A DNA stretch of 64,000 nucleotides, from assembly GCA_013397075.1 (NCBI GenBank), contig VWZS01000833.1, positions 371,399 to 435,398 of the forward strand. The letters are read 5' to 3'. Below, one piece after another: positions 20,501 through 30,400 of this stretch; the stretch's first letter is position 1, and every line of letters starts with the position of its first letter. The translations under genes were made by a program, and so were the position numbers. The notes below the pieces were generated by a model. It had not been told where the DNA came from. It did no database searches and saw only the letters and a program-made list of their open reading frames with translations. The DNA is from Rhabdornis inornatus (taxonomy: Eukaryota; Chordata; Aves; Passeriformes; Rhabdornithidae).

Positions 20501-23500
20501 CGAGGGCTGGGGGCTGCGGGGTGCTTGGCCAGACCCCTCCCTGCTGACCCCGGCTCTGCCCAGATAGGAAATCCTGCGGGAACTGAAGCCTGGGAACAGC
20601 GGCCGAGTTCTCCCCAGGGCTTGGCAGCGCTGGGATTTCGCCTACAGTGTCACATCAGCCGGCCAGGCTTCTCTGGGAAAAGCTGGGATGAACCAGGAGA
20701 AAGACGTGGAGACAATCATGAAGTGCCCGTGGTGGACACCTATCACTTAAATGTGCCATTTACAACAAGAGGGTTTTGGCACTTAAATGAGCCACTTTTC
20801 CATTGGGAATGGTGGGAGGAGAGGGGATCACAGCAGGAAGATGCTGACCAGCGTGATGCATGGCCACTGGCATGACCCAGGTGTGCAGGAACCAGGTGGG
20901 TGTTCACAGAAGGATGCAAAATGCCATTAACAGCCTTTGAACAGCTCCAAATATAAACCAATTATTGACAGCCTCATCACTCCTCCTGACAAGCAATTTA
21001 ATATAAATTCAAATACCTTACAAAACCCTTCTTATTTACTTAAGACTATTTTGTGAATGTTTTGCCAGAGTCCTCCTGATTTTTCTTGTTACCATTTTAG
21101 AACGGGAAGCAACCAGAGATGTGCTGCTCCCCACACCCTGCAGCTCAGCTCCAGCACAGCCCTGCGGGGAATCCTGAAATTGGAGCTGTTTGAGCAAATT
21201 CAGGACACTAGAGGTGAAACCAAAAGGAAGCATCAGGGCAGGAGCAAAAGGAAAACAAGCTCTCCACACCCTCTGAGCTTAGGAGGTTGGGAATGGAGGT
21301 GGGTTAATGCTCCCAGAGTGGAGTGTCATCCCAAGCTCCACATCAACCAGAGCAAAACTTGACTCAGTGTTTAACCCAGCTAAACCCTGGCTGTGGCCTG
21401 AGTCGTTAGGAGAACCAGCAATTGCCTGCCAAAACCCCAAACCACACTTCCCAAACTCCAGGAGTTATATATATTTATATACTTTTTTTTTTTTTAACTG
21501 TTGCCTCTGCCTGTTGCCAGCACAGCTCCATGACACGCACAGGTTTCATGGATCACACCAAGCCAAGGACTCACACACAGCCCTGCAATTTCCTTGGGTT
21601 CTGAAGAAAACCAAATCTTTGCAAACAGAGGGATCTATTTCAGTGAAATCTCTCTTAAACCCTGGGTTTGTAGGTCTTGTAGTAAAGAGGGCTGGGCTTG
21701 ACTGAGAGACAAATCAGACTTGGAAGGATGCAGGACCATGGGGATGTCCCTGCTTCTGTCTCCTGAAAATGGGTTTATCTGTTTCTAAAGGAATGCTGTA
21801 AAGCCCTGATAATGACCAGGAAGGGTTGCAGGAGTAAGGGAGGGTAACAGTGGAGGAGGAAGAATCAAAATTTATTCTTAATGTGCTGACATTTTGCTGT
21901 TGACCTCAGGACAAAGCCTGGCCCAAGCACCGACATTTCCCAGATGTACAGAGGTGACAGTCAGCAAAAAGCTGCAGAAGGAGAAAATCTGGTTAAAGAG
22001 CACAGTCCAAAGTGCACAGCAGTGAGTTGCTCTTGATCCATACCTGGGATAGAAGGAAACCTGGGAAGGCATGAAGTACCAGAGCACTGTGATGCAAAAT
22101 ACAGCAGGAAACAACTCTGAGAAGAACCCAAGCTGAGAGAAGTGGAGATCCTTTATTGCAGGAGGAGGGTGGTGTCAGCAGGGCACAGGGGTCTCTTGAG
22201 CTCCTGACACACAAATGGCCTGTGGCTTCTGGGTGGGACTTTGAGGGGCCCAGGCTGGCTCCAGGCTCCCAGTGAGGTCCACAAGAATCAGTGTTTGGCT
22301 GCTGCTCGGCCACTCAGGGAGGGGAACAGAGAAGGATGAGACAGAGCCAGAGCAGCAAGTCAAGGACAGTGGAGATGGAGCAGGCAGGAAAAGGTGGGGA
22401 CAGAGCTTGTTGCACCCTCCTGCACCCCCTGTGCCATGGCCCCAGCATCCTTCATCCTTTACAGTCAGCTAGAGCCTTGGAGGAACCTAAATGGACACCC
22501 CAGAGTGAGCTCACACAGGCCAAAAGAAGTTGGGAGTGGGGGACTGAATTTGACAGCCTGGATGCTTCTCCACTTGAGAAGCTTTGAAAGGGAATGTATT
22601 TTTGGAGCATTAAAGATCAACTGTTTGACTCTAGCCAATCCTTTTCAAGAGCAGCACCAAAGGAGGTCAGTGGGATGTGTCTGGTCAAATATTTTGTACA
22701 TGACCATCATCTCTCACCCCCTCAAGTATTTACAGACCTGGGAGCATTTCCTGCTGTTCCCCCCTGTTGAGTATCTGGTGTCTCTGCTCCAGCAGGACAG
22801 TCCTGTGTATCTCAGTGCGTGGTGGAGCCATGAAGGACCACCCCAGTGCTGCCCTCGGTGCAGAAAACAAACCTAAATCAGCACAATGTGTTTAGTCCCA
22901 CAAATGGCAGCAGGTTTACCCAGCCAGCAGTGAGACACAGCATAAGATAATGAGAACACATCTGCGGGGGTGGTGGTGGTGGGGAGATGGGGTGGAAAGA
23001 GGGAGGTTTATTCTCCAGGGTTTTTTTGTAATTTTCACTCACCATATTTAGTAGGCTTGTGACTTGCCCTTGCTAGCTCATGGAGAATTCCCCCAAGTGT
23101 TTACTCCCACAACCTAGCAAATGCCTCAATACACATCATGGAAAAAATACAATCGACATCTTCACTCCCACTAGAGAAGGAATTCCGACTTGCCCGGCAC
23201 AGACCGGGAGTATGAGCCTGTGAGAGAGACAAATGCTGCTTCATTAGCTCCCCTCAGATGTGGTTCACTCCTCAAATGACCTGGTCAGGGCTGCACCACC
23301 TCCCTCCTTGCCTTCACCTAAGGAACCCCTGACCTTTGGTCAGGGCAGTGGGGACAGGAATGTGGGTCCTTTAACCCTTTCCTCTGACATCTGCCAGCTG
23401 CTCTCCATGCCGTGCACAAAGCTGATGGTCACAGGATTTCCAGGGATTCAGAGATGCTGTGAAGGGCAGAAGCGGAGCTCTGCAAAATGGCTTTCTTCCT

Positions 23501-23882
23501 GCTGTACCTAGGGAAGAGCAGGGTTTGGTGATGGAGAGCCAAGTCTGTCTTGTACAGAGCACGGAAACAAAATGATCACTGAGAGCAGAGATCACAGATC
23601 ACAGATTGCCCAGGATTGCTTTGGAACCTCTATTTCTACAGTACTTTAGTAGAGAAAAAACAGTAGTTACACCTTTTAGATTTTGTCAATGTGTTCCCAA
23701 ACTGCCCACATGACAAGGAGACACAGGAAATAATTTTAATTTATCAAACATAGAATCTCCTACAAATGCAATGAACATAAAGTAGAGAGGGGCTGGAAAG
23801 AGGAATTGAAATGAGAATGCCCAGCACTTCTGATGATTTGGCATTTCTGGCCAGGAATTTCTTTGCCCATATTGGCAAATTT
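14557..23882. other. Intergenic sequence between TPD52L2 and ZBTB46, no gene seen
   Basis: About 9.3 kb of GC-rich DNA that becomes less GC-rich after about 20.9 kb. Frames are short or biased and overlap on both strands. Intronless ABHD16B, which lies between these two genes in human, would need a frame of several hundred codons; none is present. A purine-rich tract at 19130-19190 and a T-run at 21483-21496 are simple sequence. AT-richer islands at 15985-16170 and 17830-18120 stand out from their surroundings and could be conserved regulatory DNA. Confidence 0.5.
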
Positions 23883-24040
23883 TGGGAATTTCTGCCAAGG
23901 GAAGTGGTGGAATCATCATCCCTGGACGTGTTCAAAAAATGGCAGATGTGGCATAGTTTCGTGGTGGGTTTGGTAGTGCTGGGTTAACGCTTGGACTTGA
24001 TGATCTTGGAGGTCTTTTCCAACCTCATCAGTCCCATGTT
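23883..24040 (+). mobile_element. CR1 LINE 3' fragment (second CR1 subtype)
   Basis: GGGAAGTGGTGGAATCATCA, CCCTGGACGTGTTCAAAAAA, TTGGACTTGATGATCTTGGA and GGTCTTTTCCAACCTCATCA appear in the order of a CR1 3' end whose tail differs from the copies at 10450 and 12684. It is decayed and non-coding. Confidence 0.85.
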
Positions 24041-25979
24041 TTTGCAAATGGGACATGGTACGAATGCAGCACCCAGCCAGCTCTCCTCTGCTCCCCTGGT
24101 CTGGTCCCACCATACCCCAGTGCAGGCGACAGTGGGAGGATGGTGCTGACTTACTTGGAGATTGTGCAGGGAGCAATCACAGAGGTGCAGGGACAGCAAA
24201 AAGGCAGCAAAATTCAACAGCCCATAGTGCTTAATTTGCCCACTCAGTGAGGATGGAGCACTGGCATGTGGTCTCAGCATGGCTGTGCTGGGGGTCCAAG
24301 TGCTCACATGCTCTTGGTAGAGCAAAAGGAACATATCAGGGCAACTCCAAGCAGTCTTGTGCTAGAGGAATATGATCTTTACCCGTTGACCCAGTGGTGA
24401 AAACCCATCAGTAGTGTGATACCACCAGTCTCTGCCAAGGTAGAACCTGTGGTATGGTGGGTAGCAAAGGATGTGGACTCAGGCTGGAAACACGTGGTCT
24501 GTAACCTCTGACATGATATTACACTCCTAATCTCTCCTGTGCACACCAAGAATCACAGGAACTACCCCAATTACCCCCGATTTTCCCTCCAAGCTCTTAT
24601 TTTTCCATGCACATCCTTTCCTTCTTCTTGAGGAGAAAGCACTTCTCAGGGCACACTGAGCTATTGCAGGATTTACCTAAAATATAACACAAACTTCTAA
24701 TTAAAGGAGAGGGGGCTCGGCAAAAGAGTATTAAAGCTTTTCAAGTCTCCTGAAATCCTTTGTGTGGAACAGCTTTGGGAAACAGGGCCTGCTGCCACCC
24801 TCCCCCTCTTGGGAGCATTCCCCAGGGCAGTGCCCGGGCAGCAGCTGCTGCTGCTCCGGGGGAGTCAGCCCAGCCTGACACACAAACAAATACCACAGGA
24901 AGAAATGCTTTCTCCCAACAAAGACCTGGGCAAGAAACCCTGGGCAGGAGGAGAGCGTACATCCTGCACCTGAGGAGCTTTGGGGTAACAGGGGAAGCTT
25001 GGCCTCAAACAGAGGAGTGAGGAAAGGCAGGAATGGTTACAGCTGCAGCCAGGTATGGTGCAAATGTCATGCAAAACAAGACATAATGGCGTAAAGATAA
25101 AGCTCCACTTTCAACAGCCCCTTTAACCTTTGTATTTCAGCCTAAAAAAAGGGTGGACTCAAAGCACAGAAGGATTTGATACTTGGAGGTGTGGGGGGTA
25201 CAGATTCACAGGAAAACCAGCGTGAGCATCTAGGGTGGAAAAGGGATTTTGTTTGTTCAGCTCTGGTGCTCCTCACCCACAGGTGAGAGAGACTGGAAAA
25301 CGTGTTCTACACAGGATTGTGTGTGCAGAAAGAGCAGGTGGCAGCAGGAACCCCCGCCCAGCACCGACTCTGTGCTACTCAAGTCTAAGAAATTGTGTCC
25401 TTGGTTGCATTAACAACTTCTGCAAAGTCTTCATTTGCATTTTAATGGAACTCTTTCTAGGAAGGTGGTGCTTGGACTCTGTTGCAATATAAAATGAAGA
25501 GGTAATTAAAAACATGCTGGAGTGAAAAGGTATTTTGTTTTCATTTATCAGGTTTATTCAGAGTCTTTTCAAAATTAAAGGTATTTAGGGTACGTGGGAG
25601 GAAACGGGGGGAGGAAAACACATGATGGAACATCCGTTTATTTAAATTACAGATTAAAAAGTGGAAAATACACTTTTTGTGAGGGGACATCCTAGGGATT
25701 AAAAGCACCTTAATAGAAATGGACTTGAATGAAGAGTAGGCATAAAAATTGAGTGTAGGATTTCGACAGCAGGTCTGCCTACTTGAAAGTCAGAGATGAA
25801 GGAAATATATAGGATGAGGAAAAGGAAACCACGGAGGAAATTTTTAAACCTTCGGCATGCAATTACCCAGGCAATCACCGTGATTACACGTCTAAGTCAG
25901 TTAACTATGCAAACGTCCAGCCCCGTGGGTCAGATACGTATTTCCCCAATTTCGGGCGCAATCAGAGCACGTAGATGTT
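24041..25979. other. ZBTB46 upstream sequence, no gene seen
   Basis: No exon recognised. From about 25400 to 26010 the sequence is AT-rich and contains an exact octamer ATTTGCAT at 25433-25440 and homeobox-type ATTA and TAAT cores (for example near 25860-25890). It looks like an upstream regulatory zone of the ZBTB46 promoter, which is inference. Confidence 0.4.
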
Positions 25980-26006
25980 GATAAAACAGTTTGCAAACGT
26001 TTTATC
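25980..26006. promoter_or_regulatory. Nested inverted repeat with GATA arms and forkhead-like core
   Basis: GATAAAAC (25980-25987) and GTTTTATC (25999-26006) are perfect reverse complements. Between them, after one extra A at 25988, lies GTTTGCAAAC (25989-25998), itself a perfect palindrome. The arms contain TGATAA and TTATCT, which are opposed WGATAR sites, and the core holds the forkhead half-site GTTTGC in both orientations. It lies about 0.85 kb upstream of the assembly gap expected to hold the ZBTB46 start site. The repeat is directly visible; factor binding is inferred. Confidence 0.6.
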
Positions 26007-26599
26007 TGCTGGACCAGCTCCTGCTTTCACAACCCAGCGACCGCACAGCATCGAGAGCGATTTCCCCGCTCACCGCAGCCATCGTGCGATCGCGCCGACT
26101 TCCCCCACGCTCCAGACCTATCCTGCCCTGTTAAGCTCCGTCCTTTGAAATATAGGGCAGTTTCTGTCAGATCCTTCAGCGCGACAGTCAAGAGGGCAAA
26201 GCCCTGCCCTCTGTTGCAGCGGGAGGTTTTCCATCGCGGAGCTGGCTGTGATCTCCATCCGCTATGATCTCCATCCTTCCCCGACCACCGGCCTCGCTCT
26301 CTGGCCATTACAGGTCAGGGGGCTCCGAACTGCACTTATTTTACATTATTTCATTTCAGGGGATTGTGTGAAATACATCTCAGTGCGTATAAGAGGAGGA
26401 GAGCGATTTTTGTTCCTCCCTGCAAGGTCCGGAGGATCCTGCGGCACTGCCCCGCTCCAACACCCGCCGTCCTCCATCCCGCGGTGGGGCTAAGGGGACG
26501 CACCCCGCTGAGGGCGCACAGCCGCCCCTCCCAGGGCCAGGCGCACCTGCCGGCGGCAGGAGACACCCGGGGAGGCTCAGAGAGGTCCGGAGCAGGAGC

Positions 26600-26626
26600 G
26601 GGGTTAGGACCGGGACCGGGACCGGG
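26600..26626 (+). other. Potential G-quadruplex motif next to an N
   Basis: Four G-runs of at least three (26600-26603, 26612-26614, 26618-26620, 26624-26626) with loops of 8, 3 and 3 bases, formed by a short ACCGGG tandem. The single N at 26628 follows at once, suggesting that this run broke the assembly. Confidence 0.6.
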
Positions 26627-26627
26627 A

Positions 26628-26628
26628 N
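26628..26628. other. Single-N assembly join
   Basis: One N follows the ACCGGG tandem in the CpG island; it is interpreted as a contig boundary or an unresolved repeat. Confidence 0.7.
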
Positions 26629-26834
26629 GCGTGCCACGCGCGCCGCGCGCCCCCGCCCTCCCTCACTTCCGGTGTCCGGCAGTGGCAGCGCCTCCGGCGG
26701 CGCCCCCGCTCCCCCGGCGCAAGGGGATGGGGGCGTGGCAAGGGGGCGTGACCAACAGAGGGGCCGCAGCCCAATCACCGCCCGCCGCTGGGGGAGAGTG
26801 GGCGGGGACAGCGCCGGCACGCGCCGCGCGGCCC

Positions 26835-27415
26835 NNNNNNNNNNNNNNNNNNNNNNNNNNNNNNNNNNNNNNNNNNNNNNNNNNNNNNNNNNNNNNNNNN
26901 NNNNNNNNNNNNNNNNNNNNNNNNNNNNNNNNNNNNNNNNNNNNNNNNNNNNNNNNNNNNNNNNNNNNNNNNNNNNNNNNNNNNNNNNNNNNNNNNNNNN
27001 NNNNNNNNNNNNNNNNNNNNNNNNNNNNNNNNNNNNNNNNNNNNNNNNNNNNNNNNNNNNNNNNNNNNNNNNNNNNNNNNNNNNNNNNNNNNNNNNNNNN
27101 NNNNNNNNNNNNNNNNNNNNNNNNNNNNNNNNNNNNNNNNNNNNNNNNNNNNNNNNNNNNNNNNNNNNNNNNNNNNNNNNNNNNNNNNNNNNNNNNNNNN
27201 NNNNNNNNNNNNNNNNNNNNNNNNNNNNNNNNNNNNNNNNNNNNNNNNNNNNNNNNNNNNNNNNNNNNNNNNNNNNNNNNNNNNNNNNNNNNNNNNNNNN
27301 NNNNNNNNNNNNNNNNNNNNNNNNNNNNNNNNNNNNNNNNNNNNNNNNNNNNNNNNNNNNNNNNNNNNNNNNNNNNNNNNNNNNNNNNNNNNNNNNNNNN
27401 NNNNNNNNNNNNNNN
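26835..27415. other. Assembly gap (581 N)
   Basis: A run of N within a CpG island. GC-rich promoters and first exons are commonly lost from avian assemblies; here the missing piece probably includes the ZBTB46 first exon. The sequence right of the gap is a pyrimidine tract with a long T-run (about 27430-27454). Frames drawn through the N-run are artefacts. Confidence 0.98.
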
Positions 27416-30400
27416 TCTCCTCTCCTCTGTTTTTTTTTTTTTTTTTTTTTTTTTAAAGCCAGGCCTGTTTTGGGTTATTGTCTCCCCCTAAAGCCAGACA
27501 TAGATCGCCTGGCCTTGCCTCCATTTTAATTGCAGGATGAAATGGGGGAAGTGACCCTCTTTAAAAAAAGAAATACAAAAAACCTCAACAAGCAAACAAA
27601 CAAAAAAAAACCTTGAAAAAATAGTGCTGTTCCTTTGGGAGGGATATAGGTGATTTTTCATAAGGCTGTAACAAGTGCAAAAGTGGCTGGAAATGTTCTC
27701 TGCCATGCTGGGAAGCTAGTGAGGTGTCCTCCCCCCTCCCCAGAAAAAAGTGCTGGTAGAATTTGGTGGAGGGGAGAAGGAGAGGTGCTGGGAAAGGCAG
27801 GGGTTGTGCTGCTGGATTGCCTTTGTGTCTCTGTAAATAGACATGTCAGTTCCCAAAGTAATACAAGTAGTGTCTGATAACTCAATCCCAGATGACAAAT
27901 AGAGAATGGAGCAGATTTTCAGGACTGTAATAGTGGGAGGATTTCTTTTTTGAAACGGAGAGGAAAAAAAATTCTGGTACCTCCTGAGGAGGTTCTTCCC
28001 CAGCGCGTTATTGTGGAGCGGAGCATTTGGATGGAATCCGGAGACATAAATCCCTATTTATTTATTTTTACACCTGACCGGGGAAAGATAAACAAAGGAG
28101 AGTTTAACAGCTCTTTAATGAATTCCTCATGCTTTTTATTTTGCAATCCCAATGATTCATTTGGCACGCCTTACAGAACGGGATTATTATCAGCATTGTT
28201 TAAAGCCATGCTAATTAGGAGATGTGTTTAGCAAACAGTGGCATTGTAGACACCTGTACCAAAGTTCTTGCATGCATTTTAATTGCATCACCGGTATAAT
28301 TTTTAGTATTTAGTCCCTGTCATTGAGATGTAGGTCTCAGTTTGTGGACTCGATCAAGTATTTATTGAGTATGGGTTCTCTGTATGCACAGATCAGCCCT
28401 GCTGCTAATGCATTAAATGTGTTCTCTCAAATAAGACAAGGAGTATTTTTTCTCCTTTTATTTTCCTGTGGGGATTATAAGAAAAGGCAGTGATAGCCAA
28501 CGAAGAGTGAGAAAAATGTGATTTTTGAAGATTTCTGTGGCTGGATAGCTCTTTCACTTTAATCAATACCTCACTTTTATGCTTTTATAGCCTCTTTTAA
28601 TTGGAAATAAAATTTGACTTTCCCCTTCTAAACTCTCTCTCTCTGTTTGTCAAGTTTTATATTTTGAAATCCTTAGTGATGGAAAAAATGGGTGGAGTGT
28701 ATTATTAGTCACAATATTTTCATCATGCGGTGAGGAATTACAGCTTTGAGGTGTTTTTTGGGCACTGACAGGGAATGGGCAGAGCAGCTGCTCCATGGGC
28801 TGGAAGGAGAGCTACAGGACAGGATTCAGGGGGCTCCCAAATTGCTGAAAAATATTCCATGGTTTGGTGCGTTCATGGGATAACTGTAACTGAAATAGAA
28901 AACGAATCTTTTGGTTTTGATGCAGCGTGTCCAGGAGGGGGAAACTCACTCACAGTGAAACTTCTCTCGCGGTTGTTTTCATAGACTGTGTGTTCGCCTG
29001 AGTGGAATTGAGTCAATTTCTGTCTGGTACCAAAAACGGGGCATTCTAGTAACTCTCACCTTAGGTGTTTATTCCTGTGCTTTAAATGCTGCTCCATTCT
29101 GGAGTGTGTAGGACTGAGCCTTTGAAAACATGACCTGTACTTGAGGTTCTTGGAGACTGGAGAAAATGGGCCACTTTCTCCCCGTGGTCTTTGTTTTCTG
29201 GGACAGTTGTACAACAGTGGATATGTTCTTCAGAAGAGGATTTTTTTTTTTAAATATCTGGAAGTGCTTAGAGGAAAACCAGTTTAGCAGCTCCCCCCTC
29301 CCCAGCAGCCCTCTGTCAAAAGGAAAAATGCCTCATATTTGGAAGATCTGTTAATTGCCTGCTTTTTCTCTGGTGATGTGTTGTGTTGCTGTGAGGTTCA
29401 GCATATTCTTTTTGCCTTTGCTATCCACTTGGGTGGATTTTATTTTATTTTTTTTTTAGATCTGTGTTTTTGAAGTTTCTAAGCAAAGTTTCCTCTCCTC
29501 CCAGCAGCAGCGCAGAGCAGGCTGACACCCAATCCAAACTGCCACTGCCTCTTTCAGGACAGAATTATTTCATAAAGAGCTCAATCTTTTCCCAGGACAT
29601 TTTTCCCTTTGCGTTGCCGGTTTTGCTGGCTGCTCCAGAGCATTCTGTAACGCTTTCCAGACTCCCCCTAAATTGGTAAAGAGCATTCACAGGGGTTTTC
29701 CATGCTCCTGTGTGTGTAGTTTAATGGGCAAACAGAAGGGCAGGGAGAGGGCTTAGTTTAAGTCTTTGAAGAGCTACCTGCAGTTGTAATGGTTATCCCA
29801 CATGTCCATTATAATTCCCAGGCGGCAGCAATGTGTCCATTCCTGGCTGTGAGCACTACCCTGCAAAACTCTCACACTTTACGCAGAGAGATTAATTCCG
29901 TTTTTATATTTCGCTCCTGGCTTGCATTTGGCTCGAACATTTGGAAGTGTGGAGCTCACCTGTGTTTTCTGTGTGTGATATTTGAGACTGGGAGTGTGTT
30001 AATGGTGAAAGCCAGCATGCTGCAGGTTGTGTGCAGAGAGCAGGGGTCACGTTAGGAGAGAGCACGCGGAGAGACCGCGGCTGCGAGGCAGAGGCAGGAA
30101 TTTGTTCTGCGGGAAATCCTGCGATCCTACTCCATCCCTAAAGCATCTCCGTGGGAGTTTTTATGATATTTGGGCAAGCACCATAACAGTCAGGGCACCA
30201 GTGTTGAAATTTGTTGCTTCAAAACTTCACTTTATTCCCTTCCCGAGAACTTTTTGTATGTTTGTGTTTGCAGCCCTCTTAAATACATCTTTCAGCAGCT
30301 GGGTTTCTCAGTTCCCTCTGGATCTTCAGTCCTTTAGGCAGGATGAGAAAGAAGAGCCTGTATCACTTCATGTGGGGCTTCTTTCCTTGAGGTGCAAGAG

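Larger units (their letters stand above)
26020..26834 (+). promoter_or_regulatory. ZBTB46: CpG-island promoter, probably of ZBTB46
   Basis: CpG density rises from about 26020 and is very high at 26440-26834, where the sequence enters the N gap. Promoter-type motifs are an ETS site CACTTCCGG at 26664-26672, GC-box or CACC-type GGGGCGTGGC and GGGGGCGTGACC at about 26728-26751, a CCAAT box at 26771-26775 and an Sp1-type GGGCGGGG at 26800-26807. The first coding exon of ZBTB46 is about 15 kb downstream, and the human gene also begins with non-coding 5' exons. I infer that the first exon lies in the gap. A role for a minus-strand transcript cannot be excluded. Confidence 0.6.

Noticed and set aside
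26364..27529. Frames of 285-375 codons across the gap
   Set aside because: Most of their length is translated N; they are artefacts of the 581-base gap.
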